From NCBI GenBank assembly GCA_030431085.1, contig JAUIJW010000066.1:1-10663 (forward strand): a stretch of 10,663 bases of DNA, given 5' to 3'. A program made the translations under genes and the position numbers. Below, one piece after another: positions 1 to 7,418 of this stretch. The stretch is from Bacteroidia bacterium. Lineage in GTDB: Bacteria > Bacteroidota > Bacteroidia > Flavobacteriales > Flavobacteriaceae. Position 1 is the stretch's first letter, and the number at the start of each line of letters is the position of its first letter. The notes beneath the pieces were generated by a model. The model saw only the letters and a list, made by a program, of their open reading frames with translations. It was not told the origin of the DNA and did no database searches.

Positions 1-221
1 ATAATGGCATTTTTTGTCGATTTTGAAAAAGGTATTTTTGCAAATATCTCATCCTTGTAAGGCAAAGACCTATAAGCTACAGGAATATCATATCTAGCAT
101 GTGTAACATTACCATTTACGCCACTAAATATATTATAAATACTATGTGCATATTGTTTACCTTCCTCAAATTTTGGATGCCAAACTACAAAGATTGATAA
201 TGGGCTTTTAAATTTTTTCAT
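1..221 (-). CDS. TIR-like domain protein, N-terminal part (runs off left edge)
   Basis: An open frame starts with ATG at 219-221 and stays open for 73 codons to the window edge, so only the N-terminus is seen. Its ATG overlaps the TGA of the preceding gene in an ATGA, which implies translational coupling. The protein begins MKKFKSPLSIFVVWHPKFEE, and about 30 residues on has YDIPVAYRS. A hydrophobic first strand ending in FVVWHP, then a helix, then an IPV-x-x-RS segment, is what I recall from a divergent TIR-like family; this is pattern recognition, not a search. The position directly after three TIR genes supports the reading. Any catalytic Glu, and any effector domain fused behind the TIR, would lie beyond the edge. 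It could be the fourth TIR sensor of the cluster or a TIR fused to an effector. Confidence 0.6.
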   Translation of the reverse strand, partial: MKKFKSPLSIFVVWHPKFEEGKQYAHSIYNIFSGVNGNVTHARYDIPVAYRSLPYKDEIFAKIPFSKSTKNAI

Positions 222-997
222 TTACATAAATTTTTATGAAGTCTTGGGATTCTTAAATTTTCAATTTTATCCTTATCACTCCTTTTTGAAAATGCTAATT
301 CGATAGCATCTTGAAGCTTTCTTCTGTCTTCTGTCCAATCAATTAGTACAGCATAATCTGAATTAAGATTTGCTGCGAACCGTTTTGGGTAATTAGCTGG
401 ATTATAGGAATTGCCAATACCAAAGTCTGGGTGTGAAGGTAACCTTATACCGAGTAGACCCGCATATCTATCACCGACTTTTCTATTAAGAGCTCCTCCA
501 ATTTCCCAATCCACGTGTTTTCGGCATTTGGTATTTGGTCCTAATAACACTGCAAGAACTGTTGTGTCTTTCATATAACCCTCATTTATTAGTCTATGAA
601 TATAATCATCACTATTTTCCCCATCAATCTCATCCAGCATTACAGACTGGTTAATTATTAAATCTTTAAATAGATAATCGAACTCTTGTCTTTTAATTTG
701 ATCATCGTGATGATAATAACTCACAAAAACATTTCTCTTGGATATATTTTTAGGTAAAGAAGAACCCCATTTAAAATATTGACCATCATAGGTAAAATCT
801 CCATTGCGATACCATTTATTATCAGTGCCTCTTTTTAGACCTCTAATGGTATGACCACCATTGTAGCAGTTTACAAGCCAATTCCTATTTTTTTCTTCAA
901 AATTTGAAACACTATTATTTTCGTTAGGGCTTACAATTATGTTTTCAATCAAATGCCCTTCATTGTCCATTAATAATTTTGATATTAAATATTCCAT
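218..997 (-). CDS. DUF3892-like domain fused to ThsB/DUF1863-type TIR domain
   Basis: A 259-residue, apparently cytosolic protein with two parts. Residues 1-85 (YLISKLLMDNEGHLIENI at the start; later NGGHTIRG, KWYRNGDFTYDGQYFKWG and SLPKN) look like the small DUF3892 fold, in which a query about 'what follows' G-H-x-I is typical; this call is moderate. Residues 88-235 are TIR-like: first strand RNVFVSYYHHDDQ (88-100), fourth-strand segment TTVLAVLLGPNT, then CRKHVDWEIGGAL with the likely catalytic Glu165 in the WE motif, GLLGIRLPSHPDF, and NSDYAVLIDW. The same landmarks occur in the gene at 1561-2103, so the two are diverged paralogues. ThsB-type TIRs in Thoeris sense infection and make an NAD-derived signal; that role is inferred here. 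The start lies 12 bases after the upstream stop, and the stop overlaps the next ATG. No signal peptide or membrane segment is seen. Confidence 0.8.
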   Translation of the reverse strand: MEYLISKLLMDNEGHLIENIIVSPNENNSVSNFEEKNRNWLVNCYNGGHTIRGLKRGTDNKWYRNGDFTYDGQYFKWGSSLPKNISKRNVFVSYYHHDDQIKRQEFDYLFKDLIINQSVMLDEIDGENSDDYIHRLINEGYMKDTTVLAVLLGPNTKCRKHVDWEIGGALNRKVGDRYAGLLGIRLPSHPDFGIGNSYNPANYPKRFAANLNSDYAVLIDWTEDRRKLQDAIELAFSKRSDKDKIENLRIPRLHKNLCK

Positions 998-1009
998 AAG
1001 TTTTTTTAT

Positions 1010-1558
1010 TTAAAGTTGCCAATCCAAAACATCATCTAAAGAATGATTGAGCTTGTTACTTTCATTAATATAACTATACATTTTCAGGTAGCTTTCTGTA
1101 TAACCTGTAACATTTGAAATGTATTGATTTAATGATCTTGTACCCCTTACTACTGGTACAGTTTTAATATAGTCTGGTAAAGATGCATTAGTAATACCTT
1201 TAAGAGTTAGAGCTCCTATTATTGTTTTATCATAACCATAACCAATTTCCCAAGGCACCCATTTTGAATAAATGGTTTTAGGCGAAATAACACAAAGCAT
1301 GTGGGTACTATTATTAATTCCTTTTTTTATACACCGCACAACACCTGCAGGATTGTTAGTTTGTACCTGATGTTTTAAATCGTAGTCATATTCATCTAAA
1401 TAGACATCTATACCTGCTTTCATAATATAAGCTGCTACTTTTTTACAGTATTCTAAATCACTTTTATGATGACTAATAAACACACATTTAACGCCACCTT
1501 GTAAATTGACTTTAGCTTTTGACTCATTTAACCGCAATGCTCTATTAATACCTGCCAT
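1010..1558 (-). CDS. TIR domain protein (classical type)
   Basis: A 182-residue protein that is almost entirely a TIR domain. After a 20-residue lead come the first strand KCVFISHHKSD (24-34), a helix with EYCKKVAAYIMKAGI, the strand DVYLDEYD (51-58), a segment NNSTHMLCVISPKTIYSKW, and WVPWEIGYGYD with Glu104 at the position of the catalytic Glu of TIR NADases. It is closer to ordinary bacterial TIR domains (FISH and SxWVxxEI) than to the ThsB/DUF1863 forms on both sides, so it is not a simple duplicate of them. Known TIR roles are NAD+ cleavage, either to deplete NAD or to make a cyclic ADP-ribose-type signal; which applies is not decided by the sequence. The ATG lies two bases after the TAG of the previous gene, so the genes are surely co-transcribed. 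Confidence 0.85.
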   Translation of the reverse strand: MAGINRALRLNESKAKVNLQGGVKCVFISHHKSDLEYCKKVAAYIMKAGIDVYLDEYDYDLKHQVQTNNPAGVVRCIKKGINNSTHMLCVISPKTIYSKWVPWEIGYGYDKTIIGALTLKGITNASLPDYIKTVPVVRGTRSLNQYISNVTGYTESYLKMYSYINESNKLNHSLDDVLDWQL

Positions 1559-1560
1559 AC

Positions 1561-2103
1561 CTATAGTTTAATTCCAAAAAAGTTAATGGCATTTCTATCT
1601 GCTCTCTCTAGATTATTTCTTATCTCATGACTAGCATTATCACGCTTCCAAATGGCATAATTGATTTTGCTTTCTAAATCACGTTCAATATTTTTCCACC
1701 TCATTGAAACCGCATAACCAGAATCTATATTGGCCTTTAATCTTTTAGGTACTGAATGCGTTGCTGTTGGTAGATAAATAGCCAATAAGCCCTTTGGTTT
1801 AAAAGACTTTTTTGGGTCTCTACTGTTTTTATAAGCTCTTAATGATGCCCATAATTCCCAATCAACCCATTTTCTATGTCCAGTACGTTCTCCAATTAAA
1901 ACAATGGTTACCGAACAAGACCGCATTTTATTTCTGATTACTTTATAAATCTGCTTATCTGAATAATCAGATATGTCATTTTTAAGGGAATAATCTGCTA
2001 CTTTCATGCCTTGTTTAAGCTCTCGAAGTTTAGTAACAAACTCCTGGTCATAATCATGATAGTAGCTCACAAAAAAGTTTCTAGTCGGTTTTAATATAGC
2101 CAT
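1561..2103 (-). CDS. ThsB-like TIR domain protein (DUF1863/MTH538 type)
   Basis: A 180-residue single-domain protein. Landmarks in order: first strand RNFFVSYYHDYDQ (8-20), SDKQIYKVIRNKMRSCS, strand VTIVLIGERT (65-74), HRKWVDWELWASL (76-88) with likely catalytic Glu83, GLLAIYLPT (105-113), and PKRLKANIDSGYAVSMRW (119-136). This combination (FVSYYH, LIGxxT, RKWVDWE, GYAV) is the pattern of the ThsB TIR-like family, the infection sensor of Thoeris defence, which produces an NAD-derived second messenger for a ThsA effector. No ThsA (SIR2-SLOG or other) is in the window, so the assignment is to the family, not to a proven system. It starts four bases after the hsdS stop, which ties the TIR block to the restriction operon. 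It is paralogous to 218-997 but lacks that gene's N-terminal domain. Confidence 0.85.
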   Translation of the reverse strand: MAILKPTRNFFVSYYHDYDQEFVTKLRELKQGMKVADYSLKNDISDYSDKQIYKVIRNKMRSCSVTIVLIGERTGHRKWVDWELWASLRAYKNSRDPKKSFKPKGLLAIYLPTATHSVPKRLKANIDSGYAVSMRWKNIERDLESKINYAIWKRDNASHEIRNNLERADRNAINFFGIKL

Positions 2104-2107
2104 ATTC

Positions 2108-3406
2108 TCAATTTATATTTAACCTAACATTCCCCGTTAACAACTGCTGCATTAAGCCTTGTTTTTGGGTTTTAAGCTGTTGCAATTGTTGCTGTAAGGC
2201 AGTTATTTCGTTATCTGCAGCCGTTAATACTTCTGCTATTTTTTGTTGTTCTTTTAATTCAGGAATATTGATTTTAACTTTTTTTATAATACCACCACTT
2301 AAATTAGGTTGACCACCTTGAGTCATTGCATGTACAATAGATGGCATTATCATTCTCAATTTTTGAAACAGAAATTCATTGTCATTTTTTTTAGAAGGTA
2401 TTATTGCTAGAACCGCTTGATTAATAGCTCCTCTAATTTCGGTTATAGCACAAACACCTGCTGTAGCTCCGTACATCGCGACTAAAAGTGTGTTTGGTTC
2501 AACTATTTTTGCTGAAGAATTATTTAGACCTAATTCAGTAATATAATCTTCTGTATTACATATTCTAACCTGATTTAATTCACCTGATTTTATCCAATGT
2601 ATATTTCCGTTGTAAAAATCTTTATTCTGACTTGAAGGTGTTCCTCCAGAAAATGATTTTGAAATATCACCCAACCTAACTTCTTCCCACTCATCCGTAA
2701 ACCCAGATAATCGCTTCTTACCTGTGAGCAATTGCTGCATCAAACCTCTTTTTTGTTCTTGTTTTTGAGCAATTAAGATTTCTTGCTTATTTATAGCCAC
2801 ATCCCAAGTGGATAAGATTTGGGCTATTTTTTGTTGTTCTGGTAGTGGTGGTAATACTATGTTGAATTTTTGAACATTGCTTTTTGAAATACCATATACC
2901 TTGCTACCTGTAGCTATTGTTTTTAAGGCTTTTTTTACGTTTGGGTTTTTAAAAATGTAGGTTCTAAACCCTGGAACCGTTTTATTTTTTAAGTCCCTTA
3001 ATGCAAAGGTGTGCAAACCACTAATTACTTTTTTGCCATTTAGATTTTTCATCTCAATAGCCTCACCAACCCCTTCGTAATCTTCTGATGCATCTGCTAT
3101 AATTACATCACCATCTTTTAAATACTGGATACTACTTGGCAATTCTACATCACTATTTAATCTTGGTATATTGTTTTCAATTTCAAAATCCAGTAATGGC
3201 TTTTTATAAGTCGCATGAATGTCTCCATAATGGATGTAAAACAGTTCGTTATCTCCATCATAATTTAATTGATTACGTGAAAATGATGTTGTATTTATAA
3301 ATTGAAACACCTCGCTAATTTTAGGCGTCGTCCATCCATCAGGAATCACTCCCAATTTGGCATCTTGTTGGATTTTTGTCGGTATTGTGTCGGTGTTGTG
3401 CGTCAT
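2108..3406 (-). CDS. hsdS: Type I restriction-modification specificity subunit HsdS (full length, two TRDs)
   Basis: The DNA-recognition subunit of a Type I enzyme, expected to bind two HsdM and dictate the methylated bipartite site. From the ATG at 3404-3406 it has 432 residues, normal for HsdS. Layout: TRD1 about 23-185; conserved spacer 185-235 with LPPLPEQQKIAQIL and a Gln/Lys-rich helix ending GLMQQLLTG; TRD2 about 238-380, starting WEEVRLGDI and SGGTPSS; second spacer 380-432 with IPELKEQQKIAEVL, a Gln-rich coiled coil and again GLMQQLLTG. The two spacers are internal repeats, visible also in the DNA. A GTG at 3410-3412 could add two residues and would overlap the cyclase TAG by one base; ATG is preferred by codon type, and neither has a clear ribosome site. 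It is separated from hsdM by four unrelated genes, which is unusual. Confidence 0.92.
   Translation of the reverse strand: MTHNTDTIPTKIQQDAKLGVIPDGWTTPKISEVFQFINTTSFSRNQLNYDGDNELFYIHYGDIHATYKKPLLDFEIENNIPRLNSDVELPSSIQYLKDGDVIIADASEDYEGVGEAIEMKNLNGKKVISGLHTFALRDLKNKTVPGFRTYIFKNPNVKKALKTIATGSKVYGISKSNVQKFNIVLPPLPEQQKIAQILSTWDVAINKQEILIAQKQEQKRGLMQQLLTGKKRLSGFTDEWEEVRLGDISKSFSGGTPSSQNKDFYNGNIHWIKSGELNQVRICNTEDYITELGLNNSSAKIVEPNTLLVAMYGATAGVCAITEIRGAINQAVLAIIPSKKNDNEFLFQKLRMIMPSIVHAMTQGGQPNLSGGIIKKVKINIPELKEQQKIAEVLTAADNEITALQQQLQQLKTQKQGLMQQLLTGNVRLNIN
2111..2263 (-). repeat. hsdS C-terminal spacer repeat, copy 2
   Basis: It encodes the second EQQKIA...GLMQQLLTG spacer helix of HsdS. It matches the region 2702-2854 and includes an exact 18-base direct repeat (2235-2252 identical to 2823-2840, 588 bases apart). 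Such repeats bracket TRD2 and could support recombination that deletes or swaps the TRD. Confidence 0.75.
2702..2854 (-). repeat. hsdS central spacer repeat, copy 1
   Basis: It encodes the central EQQKIA...GLMQQLLTG spacer helix between TRD1 and TRD2. It is the direct-repeat partner of 2111-2263; the 18-base identical core is at 2823-2840. Conserved spacers of this type are normal for HsdS; the shared DNA sequence is what makes TRD exchange possible. Confidence 0.75.
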
Positions 3407-3411
3407 TTTCA

Positions 3412-4947
3412 CTATTTAATATTTACAAAAAACTCTGAACTACGTGCTACACATAGACCATCTTTAACAATGAAACATTCTATCCAATGCAAGCCTTCAT
3501 ACATTGTATCTTCACTATGTTTTAAACCTCCTTTACCCAATGTTTTAGCTGAAAAAATCTGTCCCCTTAATTGATTAACATTTCTAGCTTCCTCTCCATT
3601 ATTAACCACTTGCCAATGCACTGAAAACGGCTTACTTACATTAGTTACTGCATTAAAGTATATTTTACAGCCTTTAGGTACTACCGTACTGCCAGTAATT
3701 GTGACCCTTTTGTTTGTTTTTGGATTTTTGTAGTGGGCATATATACGACAATGGAAACTGTTGTACATTGGCCATATTGGTTGTTGACGATGTGCAACAG
3801 ATAATAAAGAGCTACTATAATTTACAGGTTTTTTGTTTTCGTTTATAAACGTATCTAAACCAAGCCCTTTTAAGCCCTCGTTTACTGACCTTGTACCTAA
3901 AATTTCTTTTAAATACTCATAAGCATCACTAATGCTCATGTGCTGAATTTGCCCGAAATCTTCTTTGGCTTTTTCTAACCAATCGTAAAATTTGGTTTGC
4001 TTATTTGGCTCATTAGGCCACTTATCTGCAAAGTTTTCTTCATCATTAATAGGGTTACTAATCCATTTAATTACTTTTTGGTGCTCATAACTGTATTTAT
4101 CTTCAATATGGGCTTCCATATTGTGCAATACCATCAATAAGCCTTTAAGAATATCCGTTTCCTTGTTATTAGCTTTTGCTGCCAAGGTGGTAATGATAAT
4201 TGAAATTGGTTTTTCATCATCATTACCAAACATAATATCCCTATGACGTTTAAGAATTTGAACAATCCTCACCAAAGGTTCTTTTTCTTTAGAATACTCC
4301 GGTAAAGGCTCGACACTTTCACTTAACATCCTTAACTGTTTTTCTGCAGATGCAGACCTATTCTGAAACCATTTTGCGTAACCAAACGGATTGGATTTAG
4401 GCCAATTTTGGGGATTAGCATCCCAAGGATAGTTAGATAATGTGTTATCCGTTATTCTAATTGCCAACTGATCCACTTGCTCTTTTTGTAGACCAGCATA
4501 GCTTTTTTCAAATAAATTGTAATGTTCTTGACCTACCAAAGCCGGAAGAATATCTAAATGAAAAGCACCGCTATAAATCAATGTCCAACAGCGTTTGCCT
4601 TCTTCGTCCAACATTCTTTTGTAGTCCTCATTGGTAACTATTTGGTCACCAACTGCTTTTTTCACGTTTTTCTGCGCCCAACTTTCTACTTTATCTCTTA
4701 AGCGACATACTAAATCTACGTCTAGCTCGTCTGATTCAATGATTGGTCTAATCATTGTTCCCAATAGAAAAGAGCCTTGAGGTAGTATATCTGGTCTAAA
4801 TCTTGCCAATGGCGAATCTTCTTTAGCCAGATGATTTGAAACTGCCGTATATCTAGCAACTACTTGCTGATATTGAGCTTCTGTAATATCTAGAGCTTGA
4901 GCAATTTGCTCTAGAAATAAATGTAAATGTTGTGTTGTTGTAATCAT
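3412..4947 (-). CDS. CBASS CD-NTase (cGAS/DncV-like nucleotidyltransferase) with AGS-C-like domain
   Basis: A 511-residue cyclic-oligonucleotide synthase, proposed to make the signal that activates the nuclease encoded just upstream. The nucleotidyltransferase core shows LPQGSFLLGT (55-64, the GS motif), DELDVDLV (73-80) with metal-binding Asp76 and Asp78, and FHLDILPA (129-136) with the third Asp132. All three acidic residues are intact. A helical part follows (about 200-390; SLLSVAHRQQPIWP near its end). Residues 393-511 form a separate beta-rich domain with HCRIYAHYKNP, TGSTVVPKG, FSVHWQVVNNG, LRGQIF, EGLHWIECFIVK and FFVNI, matching my picture of the AGS-C sensor domain found behind SMODS nucleotidyltransferases. 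The clade (D- or G-like) and the product are not decidable by eye. Its ATG lies six bases after the Cap5 stop. No Cap2/Cap3 genes are present. Confidence 0.92.
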   Translation of the reverse strand: MITTTQHLHLFLEQIAQALDITEAQYQQVVARYTAVSNHLAKEDSPLARFRPDILPQGSFLLGTMIRPIIESDELDVDLVCRLRDKVESWAQKNVKKAVGDQIVTNEDYKRMLDEEGKRCWTLIYSGAFHLDILPALVGQEHYNLFEKSYAGLQKEQVDQLAIRITDNTLSNYPWDANPQNWPKSNPFGYAKWFQNRSASAEKQLRMLSESVEPLPEYSKEKEPLVRIVQILKRHRDIMFGNDDEKPISIIITTLAAKANNKETDILKGLLMVLHNMEAHIEDKYSYEHQKVIKWISNPINDEENFADKWPNEPNKQTKFYDWLEKAKEDFGQIQHMSISDAYEYLKEILGTRSVNEGLKGLGLDTFINENKKPVNYSSSLLSVAHRQQPIWPMYNSFHCRIYAHYKNPKTNKRVTITGSTVVPKGCKIYFNAVTNVSKPFSVHWQVVNNGEEARNVNQLRGQIFSAKTLGKGGLKHSEDTMYEGLHWIECFIVKDGLCVARSSEFFVNIK

Positions 4948-4953
4948 CTGGTA

Positions 4954-6111
4954 CTATTTAATTGTTATTGTTTTATAAAACCCATCCCTGTTTTTGTTTT
5001 GGTCATATATTATTAGTGGTAAATCTACTTTAGGCATCCAAACTCTTCCTGTTTCAATAGCACATGCATTGGGCATTACAGGAAATAAATGGATTTCTGA
5101 TTGTTCTCCTTGTATTGTTCTAATATCGCTGTATGCATCACGCACTTTATTTTTATAATTCTCAAGTGTTTGTTTAGATTTTAAAATATTTCTGTTTGGT
5201 TTTTCTACTGTAATTTCCCAAATGGAAACTTCATTACCCAGTACTGCATGTATGCGGTCTCTGTTTACCATGTCGCTCATGCTTATTATTAGAACAGCTT
5301 TTTTAGTTTTATCGCTTGGTTCTTTAAGTTGAACATCAATCACTTCTTGTTTTACCGGCCATTTCCATGTTTGCTCTGGCTCTCTATGATTTTGATACAC
5401 CTCACAATTTGTAATTTCTGATAGTTGTACGCCTAGTTTTACAAGTAATGGTTGAGGTGCCAAACCAAAAATTGAAAAATGTGGCTTTTCGTGCTCTAGT
5501 AATGGTTTTATTTTATCTCTAAAAGAACCAGCAAGTTGTTTTTCCTGCATTTGCCAATACTCACTTTCATCGTCTTTAAAAATAGCTTTTTGAAACCCAA
5601 GGTAGATTGGCAAGTCTGAACTTGGAAAATAAGTTGCTTCACGCATTGCCATTGCGGAATCCATAAACGAGATTTTTGGTTCAAAAGCTCCAATATTTGC
5701 TGTGTAGATAATAGCATGACTTTTTTTATCTGGTTCAATTGAAGTTACCATTTCGATTCTTTTCTCATGGTCTTGCTTCATTTTGATTAAAACCTCTTTG
5801 GGATGCTCACTGACTTGAGCTTTATCAATGCGATTATGGCATTCATCACACAATAGCATTAGATTACTTAATTCTAGCTCTAGCTCTTCTGACTTTCCTT
5901 TTTCTCCACGAGGACCATTATCACTTGCTGCAATAATATGTGAAATGTAGCCTTTATTCATTTTTCTTAAAGTTAGACTATCTTTCCACAAAGGCTTATT
6001 ACAGGTTACGTATTGGCATCTACCACCAGATTTAACCCAAAGTTCTATTGTAGACTTTTCATCTAATCTTTTTCTGATTCGCTTTATTATTTTATCTTCT
6101 TTTTTACTCAA
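4954..6111 (-). CDS. cap5: CBASS effector Cap5: HNH endonuclease-SAVED protein
   Basis: A cyclic-nucleotide-activated DNase of 385 residues, the usual size for Cap5. The N-terminal HNH domain has RCQYVTCNKPLW (31-42), YISHIIAASDNGPRG (55-69) with the likely catalytic His58, and NLMLLCDECHNRID (83-96). Cys32, Cys37, Cys88 and Cys91 look like the zinc cage. From about 130 comes a SAVED domain: HFSIFGLAPQPLLVKLG (211-227) and VWMPKVDLPLIIYDQN (357-372). SAVED domains bind the CD-NTase product and drive oligomerisation; DNA is then degraded, killing the infected cell. Cap5 proteins of CdnG-Cap5 systems are known to respond to 3',2'-cGAMP; the ligand here is unknown. The best start is TTG at 6109-6111: no in-frame ATG exists between the upstream gene and the HNH motif, and the next ATG (codon 51) would delete the first Cys pair. 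The gap to the upstream gene is 20 bases. Confidence 0.92.
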   Translation of the reverse strand: MSKKEDKIIKRIRKRLDEKSTIELWVKSGGRCQYVTCNKPLWKDSLTLRKMNKGYISHIIAASDNGPRGEKGKSEELELELSNLMLLCDECHNRIDKAQVSEHPKEVLIKMKQDHEKRIEMVTSIEPDKKSHAIIYTANIGAFEPKISFMDSAMAMREATYFPSSDLPIYLGFQKAIFKDDESEYWQMQEKQLAGSFRDKIKPLLEHEKPHFSIFGLAPQPLLVKLGVQLSEITNCEVYQNHREPEQTWKWPVKQEVIDVQLKEPSDKTKKAVLIISMSDMVNRDRIHAVLGNEVSIWEITVEKPNRNILKSKQTLENYKNKVRDAYSDIRTIQGEQSEIHLFPVMPNACAIETGRVWMPKVDLPLIIYDQNKNRDGFYKTITIK

Positions 6112-6131
6112 TCTACTATTGTTTTTTTCTT

Positions 6132-7409
6132 TTACAAACTGTGTTTTAATAGTTGATATAGCGGATACAGTTTCTCAAAATCTTCCATTATTGTACTCAC
6201 TATATTTTGCTCTGAAATGGCTTTATCGTCTGGTTGGTACTCTCTACCAATTCTGTAATAATATTGTCTTGGGTTATCTTTAAGGGTAAACTCCTTTAAA
6301 TCTTCTTCATCCTCAAACTCGTTTACATAAACGTACTCATCTGCTATGGTTACCGTAAATTCTTTATCTAAAGCTTTTACTAAATTGAAATAGCTGGTAC
6401 TGAATTTTGGATTTGTTTTTAACTGCTTTCTAATAAATTCCCTATCTGGATAACTGCCGTCTCTTTTACCTACTCGTAACTCTACCCATAGGTGGTTTTT
6501 AGTAATTAACACCTCTAAACGCATGTGGTAAAGCGATGTCATGTTATCACCATAGGCTTTTTGGTAAGCTTCCAATTCTGCTTCGCTACGCCCATAGTGT
6601 AACCAAATAGCGGTAAGCTCTTTTGATGCGCGCTCATTGTGCATATAGGATGAGGTGACGTGTTGCGACATATGGTGCTCATACACCTGCCAACCTCTTT
6701 TTTGCATTAGTGGATATAGCTCCTGATGTAGCTCTAACAATTTTTCTTGAACCACTAATCGTTCTTTTCGAGCTTCTGGTGAATCTGTTATAGGTTTTGT
6801 TCCTGTAAACGCATTATAATGCTCAAATTGAAAAAACTGACCTGAAAAGTTATAGTCTGATAGTTTTCGTCTTCCTTTAGAAACGCCTGTTTCGTTTTTA
6901 AAGCTTTTTATTTTTGCAGTTAAATCAGCCTCTAAATCTCGTCTTGCATTAAACATGACGGTATACTCATCTATGAATTCTTGCGTTAGTACCTCACCGT
7001 GTTTATCGAAGTAGATACCGAACCATTTTATGAGTTCTTCTACAGTATCTTCATCCTCAACTTTAACAGACATTTCTATATTACGCTCTAAACCACCTTT
7101 TGTACAATTACCAGAACCTATATAAGCTAGCCAGCTATCATCTACTCTGAACATATACACCTTTGGATGAAAAAATTGCCCTTTTATATTATGCACTCTA
7201 GCTTCTACATTATTATCAAACATTTTTTGCAATGCTGATGGATGCGTGGGCAAGTCTATACCGACTAAAACCTGAAACAAAGCATCTTGGTCTCGCTTAT
7301 CAAAAAGAGACAAGCCAAAGTCCGTAATCATAGCTGAAGCGATGAGAATTTCATCTGCTCTTTTTATGATTCTTTCGAATTCGGTTTTAAGTCGTAATAC
7401 TTTTTTCAT
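6132..7409 (-). CDS. Phospholipase-D-like (single HKD) protein, probable nuclease
   Basis: A 425-residue protein whose first 150 residues form a PLD-like domain. It starts FERIIKRADEILIASAMITD (typical of PLD nucleases), and the HKD motif is FHPKVYMFR with His81 and Lys83, followed by AYIGSGNCTKGGLERNIEM (Ser99, Asn101, Glu112). Only one HKD is present, so a dimer would be needed to build an active site, as in Nuc and BfiI-type enzymes. Residues 160-425 are soluble and not recognised; they include YEHHMSQHVTSSYMH, a segment WLHYGRSEAE, and RQYYYRIGREY near the end. In this position, between hsdM and CBASS genes, a DNA-cutting or anti-phage effector role is likely but unproven. It could work with the methylase, with CBASS, or with the 89-aa neighbour. 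No signal peptide or transmembrane segment argues against a secreted phospholipase. The start is nine bases after the small gene. Confidence 0.8.
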   Translation of the reverse strand: MKKVLRLKTEFERIIKRADEILIASAMITDFGLSLFDKRDQDALFQVLVGIDLPTHPSALQKMFDNNVEARVHNIKGQFFHPKVYMFRVDDSWLAYIGSGNCTKGGLERNIEMSVKVEDEDTVEELIKWFGIYFDKHGEVLTQEFIDEYTVMFNARRDLEADLTAKIKSFKNETGVSKGRRKLSDYNFSGQFFQFEHYNAFTGTKPITDSPEARKERLVVQEKLLELHQELYPLMQKRGWQVYEHHMSQHVTSSYMHNERASKELTAIWLHYGRSEAELEAYQKAYGDNMTSLYHMRLEVLITKNHLWVELRVGKRDGSYPDREFIRKQLKTNPKFSTSYFNLVKALDKEFTVTIADEYVYVNEFEDEEDLKEFTLKDNPRQYYYRIGREYQPDDKAISEQNIVSTIMEDFEKLYPLYQLLKHSL

Positions 7410-7418
7410 AATCCAATT

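Noticed and set aside
1..2103. Possible lower G+C content of the TIR block as a sign of recent transfer
   Set aside because: Hand counts of sample lines gave 27-37 percent in the TIR block, but values as low as 27 percent also occur within hsdM, so no clear shift can be claimed.
3302..3574. Open frame on the plus strand across the cyclase/hsdS junction
   Set aside because: It is antisense to the ends of two well-supported genes and its sequence has no recognisable domain; a shadow frame.
5508..5738. Second minus-strand frame inside the Cap5 gene
   Set aside because: Fully nested in another frame of a clear SAVED domain; a shadow.
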